From assembly GCA_034428435.1 (NCBI GenBank), contig DAOUHY010000349.1, positions 11,607-75,606 of the forward strand: DNA of 64,000 bases, given 5' to 3'. The stretch comes from Bin5 sp034428435 (lineage in GTDB: Bacteria > Chloroflexota > Anaerolineae > Caldilineales > Caldilineaceae). The notes under the pieces are model-generated. The model did not search any database. It had not been told where the DNA came from and saw only the letters and a program-made list of their open reading frames with translations. Below are positions 27,334-36,488 of the stretch, one piece after another. Positions within the stretch are counted from its first letter, which is position 1. Every line of letters starts with the position of its first letter. The position numbers and the translations under genes were made by a program.

Positions 27334-29571
27334 ATGATAGGGGGAGCGGTGACAGATCAAGCAGTTGAATGGGATGAGTTCGTCAGCAACCATAGCGCCG
27401 GCCATCTCTTGCAGACGCACGAATGGGCCACCCTGAAATGCCGCTTCGGCTGGAGTGCCAGACGCGTTCACCTGCCGCAGTCCGCAGACCAAGGCCCCGC
27501 GCAGGCCGGGGCGCTGCTCCTCTTTCGCAAAGTCATGGGCCAGGTCCTGGCCTACGTCCCCAGAGGCCCGCTTGTAGACTGGTCCGACGCGACGCAGACG
27601 GAAGCAGTCGTGGCGAGCATGTGCGATGTTGCCCGGCAGGAAGGGGCGTTCGCGCTGAAAATCGAACCGAGTCTTCTCGACACGGCAGCAAACCGGCAGC
27701 GTCTTAGTACGGCCGGCTTCCAGCCCAGCCCCCATTCGATTCAGCCTCGCAGCACCGTTGTCGTCGATCTACAGCCGGACGTCGATGCGATCCTGGCGCA
27801 GATGAAGAGCAAGTGGCGTTACAACATCCGCTTGGCCGCGCGCAAAGGCGTAAGCGTGCGTAAGCTGGAGGCGCATGAGCTGCCCCTGTTCCAGCAACTG
27901 ATGGAGGAGACGGCAAAGCGGGACGGCTTTTCCGCCCACAGCGCAGCCTACTACCGCGATGCATACGAACTGCTGGCCTCCCGCTGGGGCGCCTTCCTGC
28001 TGGCATCGTATGAAGGCGAACCGCTGGCCAGCATTGCCGTCTTTGCCGTCGGTTCGACCGCCTGCTACCTGTGGGGGGCCAGCAACAATCGCCATCGCAA
28101 CCTTATGCCCAATCACGCACTCCAATGGGAAGCCATGCGCTGGGCCAGGGAACGCGGCTGCGCACGCTATGATCTCTGGGGCATCCCCGACGAGATCGGC
28201 GCCGTCGCCACCGGACTCTGGGAAGAAGGGCGCAAGACCGTTTCCGCCGAGAAGGCGCCGGTCGATCTGAATGCGCTGCCAGCCGGGGATCTCTGGGGCG
28301 TCTTCCGATTCAAACAGGGTTTTGGCGGCGCAGTTGAGCGCACAGTCGGCGCGTGGGATCTCCCCGTGCGGCGACAGGTCTACAATCTCTACCAGGGCGC
28401 ACTGCTGGCGAAGGACCGGGCTGGCAGGAACTTGCACGCGGCAAGGAAGCAGGACGAGCGAGGGAAGACCGCCTCCCCTTCCTCCCCTGCGGTAACCATG
28501 GAGCCGGTGATGACGGCCTCAGCGTGGGAGGATCTGTTGGCGCAGCTGCCGCCCGACCGCAGCCACGTACTCCAAAGTTGGTCGTGGGGCGCCGTCAAGG
28601 GTGACAGCGGTTGGCGCGTTGAGCGCTGGCGCCTGCTGCGCGGCGGTCGCCCCTTGGGGGCCTTTCAGTGGCTGTCGCGGCAGCCTACCGCAGGGCTGCC
28701 CTTGCGCGTTGCTTACGTGCCTAAGGGCCCGCTGCTGGACTGGTCGGACGATGAAGCAGCTGCACTGGTATTGGCGCAGATCGAAGATCTGTGCCGGCGG
28801 CGGGGCTGCCTTCAGGTGAAAATCGATCCCGACGTCGACGAAAGGGACAGTGAGGGGGTCCGCCTGAAGCAACTGTTGGCCCAGCGCAACTGGCGCTTCA
28901 GCCCGGAACAGATCCAGTTTAAGAACACCGGCTTCACCGACATCACCCGGTCCGATGAAGAACTGTTGGCCGCGTTCAAGAGCAAATGGCGCTATAACAT
29001 CCGGCTGGCCGAACGGCGGGAAATCACCGTCCGCTACGGCGATGTTGCAGACCTGCCGGACTTCTATCGACTCTACCAGGAAACGAGCGCCCGCGATGGT
29101 TTTCTGATCCGACCCTTCGCCTACTACGACGCCTTGTGGCGTATGTTTCTGAAGATGCAGAAGGACGAAGGGAACCTGACCGGGGGAGCGCTGCTGTTGG
29201 CCGAGCACCCGCAGGAATCTCAGCCGGTTGCCGGGTTGTTCCTGCTCCGTCACGGTCGCCAAACTCTCTATTTCAACGGGGCCAGCAGTGCACGGCGGCG
29301 CCGCGACATGCCCAACTACCTGCTACAGTGGCGGGCGCTGCAGTGGGCCCGGGCCCAGGGCTGCACGGTCTATGACTGGTGGGGTGCGCCGGCAAACCCG
29401 GAAGATCCGGCTGATCCTCTCCAGGGCGTGTGGCGCTTCAAAGAGGGCTTTGCCGCCCGCATGGCCGTGCACACGGGGGCGTGGGACTGGTCGCCCAGCC
29501 CGCTGCTATGGCACGGCTATCACAGGGGGAAGTCGCTGCTGCTGGAACAGATGCGCAAGCGGCACCGCTAG
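27334..29571 (+). CDS. Tandem-domain FemAB-family aminoacyltransferase
   Basis: FemAB proteins add amino acids from aminoacyl-tRNA to the peptidoglycan peptide bridge. This 745-residue protein has two complete, diverged FemAB units. Unit 1 contains KSKWRYNIRLAARKG and QWEAMRWARERGCARYDLWG; unit 2 has KSKWRYNIRLAERRE and QWRALQWARAQGCTVYDWWG. Each unit is followed by a 'GVWRFKEGFG'-type segment, and they are joined by a polar linker. The start at 27334 (MIGGAVTDQ) fits best; ATG 27235 would add 33 residues of unlikely composition. Each unit has its own pair of GNAT-like folds, so the whole is a duplication or fusion. Substrate residues are unknown. Confidence 0.88.
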   Translation: MIGGAVTDQAVEWDEFVSNHSAGHLLQTHEWATLKCRFGWSARRVHLPQSADQGPAQAGALLLFRKVMGQVLAYVPRGPLVDWSDATQTEAVVASMCDVARQEGAFALKIEPSLLDTAANRQRLSTAGFQPSPHSIQPRSTVVVDLQPDVDAILAQMKSKWRYNIRLAARKGVSVRKLEAHELPLFQQLMEETAKRDGFSAHSAAYYRDAYELLASRWGAFLLASYEGEPLASIAVFAVGSTACYLWGASNNRHRNLMPNHALQWEAMRWARERGCARYDLWGIPDEIGAVATGLWEEGRKTVSAEKAPVDLNALPAGDLWGVFRFKQGFGGAVERTVGAWDLPVRRQVYNLYQGALLAKDRAGRNLHAARKQDERGKTASPSSPAVTMEPVMTASAWEDLLAQLPPDRSHVLQSWSWGAVKGDSGWRVERWRLLRGGRPLGAFQWLSRQPTAGLPLRVAYVPKGPLLDWSDDEAAALVLAQIEDLCRRRGCLQVKIDPDVDERDSEGVRLKQLLAQRNWRFSPEQIQFKNTGFTDITRSDEELLAAFKSKWRYNIRLAERREITVRYGDVADLPDFYRLYQETSARDGFLIRPFAYYDALWRMFLKMQKDEGNLTGGALLLAEHPQESQPVAGLFLLRHGRQTLYFNGASSARRRRDMPNYLLQWRALQWARAQGCTVYDWWGAPANPEDPADPLQGVWRFKEGFAARMAVHTGAWDWSPSPLLWHGYHRGKSLLLEQMRKRHR

Positions 29572-29615
29572 CAGCCCGATGGCGGCCGAACATCCACCGG
29601 CCGCAGAGAGCCTGC

Positions 29616-31040
29616 CTACCCGGAGAGTACGGAGCCGTCGGGGATGTCGACCGGTGTGTCCGAACTGTTTGACAAACTGACTTCGCCTTCCACCTTGACA
29701 GAGGAGCCAAATGTGTAAGGGCCTGCAACCGAAAAACTGCGGCACCGGAGCAGAGAGGGCGGCCCGTGCGGAAACCGCTCCTCGATCTGGTCGATGAACT
29801 GGTAGAAGCGGTCGTCCAGTTCGACAAGGGGGGCGCCCCCAGGGAAGGGACCGCTCCCCCGCCGCGGATCCAAACCGACGCGCTGCGCCTGGCTTAGCCG
29901 GTAGGCATCCGACCGCAGCGCAAGCAAGTCATTACATCGTTTGACCGGCAAAAAGCGGTCGCGCGGCACCTGGATCGCCTGCGCGCCGTCGAACGCGGAG
30001 ATCGCCAGGCCTACCGCGGTTTCCAACTGGAAAACCGGTGGCGAGTCCGGGTGGGAAGGGTCCACCGGCTTGTTGTTGACGATCATCGGCAGATCCAGGA
30101 AACCGTCCCGTTCCTGCAGCAGCTCTCGCAAAGTGGGCAGGTGAATCCACAGATTGTTGGTATTGAACAGCCGGTAGCGGTCAATGTCCTGAAACTGCTC
30201 GACCTCCTCCGGTGGGCACTGGGCGATCTCCCGCAGCAGGAGCCGTCCATCAGGGCTCTGGGCAAGGTGGCCCCCCTTGCGGTCGGCCGCCGTGCGAGCG
30301 GTTACCTCCATCAGAAAGGGTAGGCGGCGGGCCGCGAAATACCCGAGAATATCGGTGTCGACAGTTGCGCCAAGGTTGTCGGCGTTACTGATGAACATGT
30401 ACTCGTACCCAAGTGAGAGCATCTTTCTGAGCAGGCTGCTCATGTGCAGAGTGAGGTAAATGTCACCATGCCCGGGCGGGCACCACGCCTTGGTCGGGTC
30501 TTGAGGCCACTCAACGGGCTGCAGATTCTCCTGCCAGATCTTGGGTACTTTGTTTTGCAGAAACGTCTGCGGCAGGCTGCCAGCTTCACCTATGGTTAGC
30601 TGTGGGTAGGCGGTAAGCGCCTGTTGTGTTGCTTCCTGCGTGCTGTAGCTGTTCATGAAGATGAGGGGCAGTCGGGCCGTCATCTTCTGGCGCAGGTGCA
30701 GGACATGGCGGACGATAATATCGAGAAAGCGCAACCCGTCTTTCACCATCAGCAGCGATCTCGGCCCATGCAGACCCATCGTCGCGCCCAGGCCGCCGTT
30801 AAGTTTCACAACGACGAGCCGGCTGAGCGCGTCCACGCCCTCTTCATGGAAACCGATGGCCGTGGAGTTGTCCGCTACATCTGATGGTGGACGTGCGCTG
30901 GCGCCGGGGATGTATCCTGTGGCGCCGTCGCAGAGTTGGGCGTAGTAATGTTCAAAACTGCGAATCAGCAGGTCGTCCAGACCCGCGCCTTCCATCTTCT
31001 CACGAACCGGTGCGAACGACACCGTGGGTATTAGAACCAT
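29616..31040 (-). CDS. UTP-glucose-1-phosphate uridylyltransferase (eukaryotic-type UDPGP)
   Basis: The enzyme makes UDP-glucose from UTP and glucose-1-phosphate. The 474-residue protein belongs to the UDPGP family typical of eukaryotes, not to GalU. The nucleotide loop is LNGGLGATMGLHGPRSLL, followed by FMNSYSTQEATQ, WCPPGHGDIYLTL and FISNADNLGATVD. The C-terminal part carries the left-handed helix region. It lies 60 bp after the gamma-glutamyltransferase gene on the same strand and converges with the FemAB gene. It can supply sugar donors for the glycosyltransferases in this window. Confidence 0.92.
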   Translation of the reverse strand: MVLIPTVSFAPVREKMEGAGLDDLLIRSFEHYYAQLCDGATGYIPGASARPPSDVADNSTAIGFHEEGVDALSRLVVVKLNGGLGATMGLHGPRSLLMVKDGLRFLDIIVRHVLHLRQKMTARLPLIFMNSYSTQEATQQALTAYPQLTIGEAGSLPQTFLQNKVPKIWQENLQPVEWPQDPTKAWCPPGHGDIYLTLHMSSLLRKMLSLGYEYMFISNADNLGATVDTDILGYFAARRLPFLMEVTARTAADRKGGHLAQSPDGRLLLREIAQCPPEEVEQFQDIDRYRLFNTNNLWIHLPTLRELLQERDGFLDLPMIVNNKPVDPSHPDSPPVFQLETAVGLAISAFDGAQAIQVPRDRFLPVKRCNDLLALRSDAYRLSQAQRVGLDPRRGSGPFPGGAPLVELDDRFYQFIDQIEERFPHGPPSLLRCRSFSVAGPYTFGSSVKVEGEVSLSNSSDTPVDIPDGSVLSG

Positions 31041-31100
31041 TCATTAACCTCGGACTTGCCTGACGCTTGGGGCACCTTGATCGTTGCAGCCGTTCTCCCG

Positions 31101-32774
31101 TTACCAGCCGACCGCGCAGCCGTCCTTGCGCGGGTCGCTTCCCCCGGTCAGGACACCGCTTTCCGGATCGCGGACAATTATCTGTCCACCTCCGAAACCG
31201 CTTCGCCCCGCACCATTCACCGGAACCGCCTGATGTCCGCGGCGGGACATTTCAGCCAGGATATCGTAATCCCAGCCCTCCTCGATCGACAACAGGCCTC
31301 CGTCTTCGTCCGCGCCCAACCCTGCATGCGGGCCGCTCAAAGACCAGCGCGGCATGTCCAGGGCCTGCTGCGGGCTCATGCCCAGAGCCACCATGTTGAC
31401 CAGCATCTGCAAATGTCCCTGGGGCTGCATATAACCTCCCATCACGCCGAAGCTGGCATGCAATGCGCCGCCCCGGGTCGTCATCGCCGGGATTATCGTG
31501 TGATAGGGGCGCTTGTTCGGAGCGAGGCTATTGGGATGGTCGGGGTCAAGCACGAAGAGCGCGGCCCGGTTCTGCAGGCTGACCCCGCTCCCGGGCACAA
31601 CCAGCCCGGTGCCCGTTCCCTGGTAGAGGCTGTTGATGAAACTGCACGCATTCCCTTCGCCGTCCGCAGTGGACAGATAGACGGTATCTGATCCGGCCAT
31701 GGGATAGCCGCTGGAAATCGACGCCGCTGCACGCTGCGGGTCGATCTCCCCGCGTCTCTGATCGGCATATTTCCGGCTGGCGAGTGTGCTCAGGGGGATC
31801 GGTACCACATCGACATCACAGACCCACTGCTGGGCCTCGGCGTAGCCAATGCGCATACACTCCACCAGCGTGTGCAACCGATCGACGCTGGACATTTCGG
31901 CCAGATCGAAGCCGTCCGCCAGATTGGCGGCGATGATGGCCGCCAGCCCCTGCCCGTTGGGCGGACATTCGTACAGACGAACATCTCCAAAATCAGCCGT
32001 TATAGGCTCATGCCAGGTGCTGGTATGGGCCGCCATATCCTGCGCCGTGATCCAACCGCCGTAGCGCTGTACGTGCTCACCCAGTTTCTCGGCAAACGAC
32101 CCGGCATAGATCGCCCTTTTTCCGTCGGCCGCGATCGCCCGCAGCGTCTGCCCCAAAGTGGGGGTACGCATCACCTGCCCCGGCCGCGGCGCGCAGCCGT
32201 CTATGAGAAGCTCATGACCGCTGGGCTGCTCCGGCCCGTTATCCAGGTCACCGCTGACCCAGTCCGGTGAACGCCGCAGTTTCGCCGCTTGCGAAGCCCA
32301 GCCCCGCCCTATCCACTCGGTAACGGGGTAGCCCTCTTCGGCCAGATGGATGGCCGGTTTGAGCACTTCCGCCAGCGTCATGTCGCCGTGCCTTTCCAGC
32401 AGATCGCTCCACCCGGCGACGGTCCCCGGAATGCTGACGCTGTGGCCCGTAAACTGCGGCATGCGAGAATAACCGAGACGCCGCAGTTCGTCGATCGACG
32501 CCCCGCTTGCAGAGCGGCCGGACCCGTTGAGCGCGGTCACACTTTCCGTCTTGGCATCCCAGTACAAAGCGAAACAGTCGCCGCCAATCCCGGTGGAGAC
32601 CGGCTCGACCACGTTCAGGGCTGCTGCTGTGGCGATCGCGGCGTCAGCCGCGTTGCCCCCCGCCTGCAGGACCGACAATCCGGCCTGGGCAGCAAGTGGT
32701 TGGCTGGTGGCAACCAGTCCGTTGCGCGCCAGTACATTGCTGCGGCGGGAGCGAAAAACGAAATCAAAATTCAT
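31101..32774 (-). CDS. Gamma-glutamyltransferase (Ntn hydrolase)
   Basis: The 557-residue precursor would self-cleave before a threonine to form large and small subunits that hydrolyse or transfer gamma-glutamyl groups. The N-terminal part has GLVATSQPLAAQAGLSVLQAGGNAADAA (start of this motif near residue 19) and the small subunit begins at Thr364 in GSDTVYLSTADGEGNA. GVMGGYMQPQGHLQMLVNM is the conserved C-terminal signature. No signal peptide is evident, so it may be cytoplasmic, or a close GGT relative with another acyl substrate. Confidence 0.9.
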   Translation of the reverse strand: MNFDFVFRSRRSNVLARNGLVATSQPLAAQAGLSVLQAGGNAADAAIATAAALNVVEPVSTGIGGDCFALYWDAKTESVTALNGSGRSASGASIDELRRLGYSRMPQFTGHSVSIPGTVAGWSDLLERHGDMTLAEVLKPAIHLAEEGYPVTEWIGRGWASQAAKLRRSPDWVSGDLDNGPEQPSGHELLIDGCAPRPGQVMRTPTLGQTLRAIAADGKRAIYAGSFAEKLGEHVQRYGGWITAQDMAAHTSTWHEPITADFGDVRLYECPPNGQGLAAIIAANLADGFDLAEMSSVDRLHTLVECMRIGYAEAQQWVCDVDVVPIPLSTLASRKYADQRRGEIDPQRAAASISSGYPMAGSDTVYLSTADGEGNACSFINSLYQGTGTGLVVPGSGVSLQNRAALFVLDPDHPNSLAPNKRPYHTIIPAMTTRGGALHASFGVMGGYMQPQGHLQMLVNMVALGMSPQQALDMPRWSLSGPHAGLGADEDGGLLSIEEGWDYDILAEMSRRGHQAVPVNGAGRSGFGGGQIIVRDPESGVLTGGSDPRKDGCAVGW

Positions 32775-33061
32775 GGACAGATCTTCCCGAAGCCTTCCGA
32801 TAGGGGCAAATGGAATAGACTATTCATGATAGTCCATTGGTTGGGAATAGGCAAAGCGGTCAAGGATCGCACCGGCGCCGTAGCCAACACGCCCAGGCGT
32901 CCCTCTCTTAAGAATTCAGATCCTTTTGGCGGAACTACTCGGCTACGGTAGACTATTTGGATAGGGCTTGTTCCATCTCCACCTGGTTGCCATCTTGCTC
33001 CCGGACCTGTTGTCCCCAGCAACCAGCTAGTCTGTTTGGCGTCCCGGTTTAGTAACTGCCA

Positions 33062-33844
33062 ATGGGTTTTCTGGTTGAGGCCATTGCCAACATTGCACCT
33101 TATATCTATGCAACGTGTGGTCTGCTGGCTCTATTTCAACTGTATCGCACGTGGCAGGTGCGCGCCGAGCGGCGACAGGCCGTCTTTTCCCTGGAGCGAG
33201 ACAAGGCGATAGACGATCTGTATCGCATCTTTCTCTCAGCCTTGCTGATGCTTGTGGTAATGGGATTCACCTATTTCGCCAGCACAACGCTGCGCGAGGC
33301 AATGCTCGCGGTGGAGTCATCCTCAACTCTCTCATCACCGGATGACTCCTCAACATCTCCAAATACGTCACTGTCTGCCCTGATTCCGACGCCGACATTC
33401 ACGCCGGAACCTCCGACGCCAACCCCGTTGCCAACCCGCATCGTTGTCGCCACACCAGTGCCGGCCAATCAGGAGGAAGATTCCCAGCCGGAACAGTCTG
33501 ACACCGCGCCCAATCCCCTTCCCGTCTCCCCGGCACTGTGTCCCGACGGGCGTGCAGTCATACTGTCGCCGGGAAACGGGGCGGTCGTAAGCGGGCAGGT
33601 CCCAATTGTGGGTACAGCCCAGCACGATCGATTCTCCTTCTACAAGCTGGAGTTTGCAGCCAGCGGCGCAAATCAGAATTTCAACTACTTTGACGGTGCC
33701 GAAAACCCCGTGGTCGGCGGCCTTCTTGGCAATCTGAACAGCACTGCCATGGCGAACGGCGCCTATGTCATTCGGGTCGTTGTGGTCGATGTCACTGGCA
33801 ACTATCCGCAACCCTGTAGCGTGACGGTGACGGTGCAGAACTGA
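33062..33844 (+). CDS. Membrane-anchored protein with Pro/Thr linker and Ig-like domain
   Basis: I do not recognise the family. The 260-residue protein has two hydrophobic helices (about 9-28 and 57-79) separated by a basic loop, then a Pro/Thr/Ser-rich linker (about 85-150) and a C-terminal beta-rich domain. That domain opens with PGNGAVVSGQVPIVGTAQ and ends in VDVTGNYPQPC-VTVTVQN, which resembles bacterial Ig-like surface modules. It lies 52 bp upstream of another Thr-Pro-rich membrane protein, so they form a unit. GTG/ATG alternatives near the start are not compelling. Confidence 0.65.
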   Translation: MGFLVEAIANIAPYIYATCGLLALFQLYRTWQVRAERRQAVFSLERDKAIDDLYRIFLSALLMLVVMGFTYFASTTLREAMLAVESSSTLSSPDDSSTSPNTSLSALIPTPTFTPEPPTPTPLPTRIVVATPVPANQEEDSQPEQSDTAPNPLPVSPALCPDGRAVILSPGNGAVVSGQVPIVGTAQHDRFSFYKLEFAASGANQNFNYFDGAENPVVGGLLGNLNSTAMANGAYVIRVVVVDVTGNYPQPCSVTVTVQN

Positions 33845-33896
33845 TGACTTCGCATCCTGAGAAATGCGCTGCCGCCTCGCATTCTGAGCGCGGCCG

Positions 33897-36488
33897 ATGA
33901 ACAATAGATTCCTGCGTTTGGGGAGAGCTCTGGCCGCCGGGCGAAGTCTGATTTGGGGGAACCCACTCGCGGCCGGCGTAGTTTTCGCCATCGTCGTTTC
34001 GCTGCTCGTACTTCTCTTGCTCTTGCTGCGCGACGTCGATCCAGCCGTCTTGCCAGCGGCCGACCGTGGTGCCACCGCTGTTTCGGCGCAGCAGTCGGAC
34101 CCTCCGGCTAATGCGCCTGCGGCCACTTCCACCCCCGCCGCCGCGATGGCCGACCAGGCCGGAGTCGCAACTGCTTCCCCTACCGCAACGGACGTCTCTG
34201 CTTCGATGGCAACGGTTACGGGCAGCCCGGCACCGGCCCTGACATCGACCGATGCGGTGACCCCTTCACCAACTTGGACACCAACTGCCACGTCAACACC
34301 GACAGCGACTGAACTCTATGTGCCAGTCAGTGTCTTCCCTTCGGAAATCGAAATTGGCGCGCCTGACAATGTGACGGGGCGTGTCGTTTTGTTCCCGGCC
34401 CGTCTGCGGGCCGGGCCCTCCACGCAGGATGACGTACTGGCGCGTGTGGGCCAGGATGTCCAGGTCACCATTGGGGGAATCGTCGCCAGCGGTACCTGGG
34501 TCCTGTTGAAAGTAACCGATACGAGGACGGAGCAGTACGGCAAGGAAGGTTGGATGGCTGTCGAGCTCCTGGAGATCGACGGCGATCTGACGACGCTGTT
34601 GAACTATACGGACGAGGGCATCCGCATCCGGCCGTTCGGCTCCCGCCCGCCCGGCATTGGGATCAAGGTGACGCCACAGCCGACTGCAGCAGCCCAGTTG
34701 GCGAACGCCGCCTTTGCTGCCACGCCGACGGCGCCGCCCACAATAACGCCAACAGCAACAGCGACGCCCGCACCGACCGAGACTGAGACCCCGACAGCCA
34801 CACCTACGGCGACTTTCACGCCAACACTGACGCCAACTCTGACGCCAACTCTGACGCCGACTCTGATACCCACGTTGACGTCAACACCCACTGCGTCGTT
34901 CACGCCGACAGCCGCGCCAACGCCCACGGCGACATTCACGCCGCTGCCAACGCCCTCCCGGGCTGCTTCGACCCAAGCAGACGACCACATACCCACGGAA
35001 CTGTACGCCATCGACCTGCAACCAGCGCAGGCCCCCCCTCCTCAGGCCGATGAATTTGCAGCGACCGTACTCGATCAGACCGATCCGGCCGATTCCACCG
35101 AACTGCTTTCCGTTCGCACCGATGGCGGTGAACGCCTGCTGCTGGATATCGACCCGCTTGCAGAGCAGATTATGATGTGGAGCGGAATCTTTGGGGCCTC
35201 CCGCGGTGAATGGCTCGACGCCGGCACCGACTTCCTCTGGCCGGGTACAAGGGTCTATGTGGCAGGGCACAAAGAAGATGGTGGGAGCGTCACCGTCTCA
35301 AGCATGCGCGTGGTCGCTCCCCCTGAATTCCAGCGCGTCAGACGCATGGATGTGCCGACCTTCGGCGCCGCCAAAGAGAGCGGCAAAGCGGTTGCACTCC
35401 TGGGGAGGCGCGGCGACCCAGGGGTGTTTCTCTTGCATCAGGACGGTGTGGTGACCGTCGTCCGCGAAACCGGACAGAGCGTGCTGCCGGTCTTCGAAGG
35501 CGCCGAAGGATTCGTAATCCCTGATGCCAACGCGCCCGCCGACCGAAACGGCTTTCTCTATGTGCGCGGGGACGGCATCGGGCTCTCCTTCCAGGCCTAT
35601 CCCTTCAACGGCGTGCGGGGAATCGTAGCTGACGAGCACGGCGATATCTGGTGGATCGAGATGCCGCAGGTCGGGCTGGCTCAGTGGCGGCTATGGCACT
35701 ACGACAGCCAGGACGGCGAGATCGTTCTGCGCGTGCAGGCTCCTACCTCCCTGTTGGGTGAAAGTGCCAACATCTCAATCCAACCAACGCTGATCGCAGC
35801 CCTGGGCGGCGCCGCAGAATCACGCTCCTTCGTAATCGATACCGCCAACCTGGATGCAGGGCGTCAGTATACCGGACTCTACCGCGTCGATCTGAATGCA
35901 GAGGGAGAAATCGACGTGAGCAGGCTGGCGCCCGAGGGCATCTATCGCGGGCCGTTCCAGCTCAGCCCCGGCAACAGCCGCCTCGCCCATCTGGCCTATG
36001 ATCCGCAGCATCCGAGCTTGACCGTCGGCTTTGTGCGCCCCGCCAATCAGCTGTGGGTGCGGGAGATGGCGCCCAACGGCGCGGGGACGCGCGGCCGCTT
36101 GAGCGCACAGACTCAGACAAGATTCGAGTTCTTCGCCCCGCAGGTGGCTTGGCGGGACGATGACAGGATCCTCCTTGCCCGCAGCCGTTTCTCACCCCAG
36201 GGCGTCTTTTCGCTGGAGATATTCGGTATCACCGAAGTGGATCTGCGCAAAACGGGCGCCGCAGCCCGCTCTTCCTATCTATACCCGCTGGGCGACGTGG
36301 TAGGGGACTACGCCGCCTGCGACGATGGCTCGGTTCTGATCAGTGCAAGATCGGGAAATAGGGTTCCGAGACTGGAGGAGTGGACAGGTACAGGACGGCC
36401 CGAGATGCGAGGTCAGCTGCCGGGATACTATGACCGCATCTTCCTCTGCTGGCAGCGTTATTCCGGTCCTGTTCGGATTCGCCGGTGA
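33897..36488 (+). CDS. Large membrane-anchored SH3b / Thr-Pro-repeat / propeller-like protein
   Basis: Function unknown. The 863-residue protein has one N-terminal membrane helix (about 22-42), a Ser/Thr/Pro/Ala-rich stalk, an SH3b-like domain (RVVLFPARLRAGPSTQDDVLARV to GWMAVELLEID; both ends given), a second TPTxTPT stalk of about 100 residues, and a large C-terminal region (about 370-863) with WW/GDIWW and repeated beta-strand patterns suggesting a propeller. The gene overlaps the next by 4 bases. The design, anchor plus extended stalk plus folded head, suggests a surface or cell-wall sensor. No enzyme motif is visible. Confidence 0.65.
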   Translation: MNNRFLRLGRALAAGRSLIWGNPLAAGVVFAIVVSLLVLLLLLLRDVDPAVLPAADRGATAVSAQQSDPPANAPAATSTPAAAMADQAGVATASPTATDVSASMATVTGSPAPALTSTDAVTPSPTWTPTATSTPTATELYVPVSVFPSEIEIGAPDNVTGRVVLFPARLRAGPSTQDDVLARVGQDVQVTIGGIVASGTWVLLKVTDTRTEQYGKEGWMAVELLEIDGDLTTLLNYTDEGIRIRPFGSRPPGIGIKVTPQPTAAAQLANAAFAATPTAPPTITPTATATPAPTETETPTATPTATFTPTLTPTLTPTLTPTLIPTLTSTPTASFTPTAAPTPTATFTPLPTPSRAASTQADDHIPTELYAIDLQPAQAPPPQADEFAATVLDQTDPADSTELLSVRTDGGERLLLDIDPLAEQIMMWSGIFGASRGEWLDAGTDFLWPGTRVYVAGHKEDGGSVTVSSMRVVAPPEFQRVRRMDVPTFGAAKESGKAVALLGRRGDPGVFLLHQDGVVTVVRETGQSVLPVFEGAEGFVIPDANAPADRNGFLYVRGDGIGLSFQAYPFNGVRGIVADEHGDIWWIEMPQVGLAQWRLWHYDSQDGEIVLRVQAPTSLLGESANISIQPTLIAALGGAAESRSFVIDTANLDAGRQYTGLYRVDLNAEGEIDVSRLAPEGIYRGPFQLSPGNSRLAHLAYDPQHPSLTVGFVRPANQLWVREMAPNGAGTRGRLSAQTQTRFEFFAPQVAWRDDDRILLARSRFSPQGVFSLEIFGITEVDLRKTGAAARSSYLYPLGDVVGDYAACDDGSVLISARSGNRVPRLEEWTGTGRPEMRGQLPGYYDRIFLCWQRYSGPVRIRR
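34827..34862 (+). repeat. 12-bp tandem repeat in the Thr-Pro stalk
   Basis: CTGACGCCAACT occurs at 34827, 34839 and, with one mismatch, 34851. It encodes LTPT units. In-frame 12-bp units can change copy number without frameshift, so stalk length may vary between strains. Confidence 0.8.
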
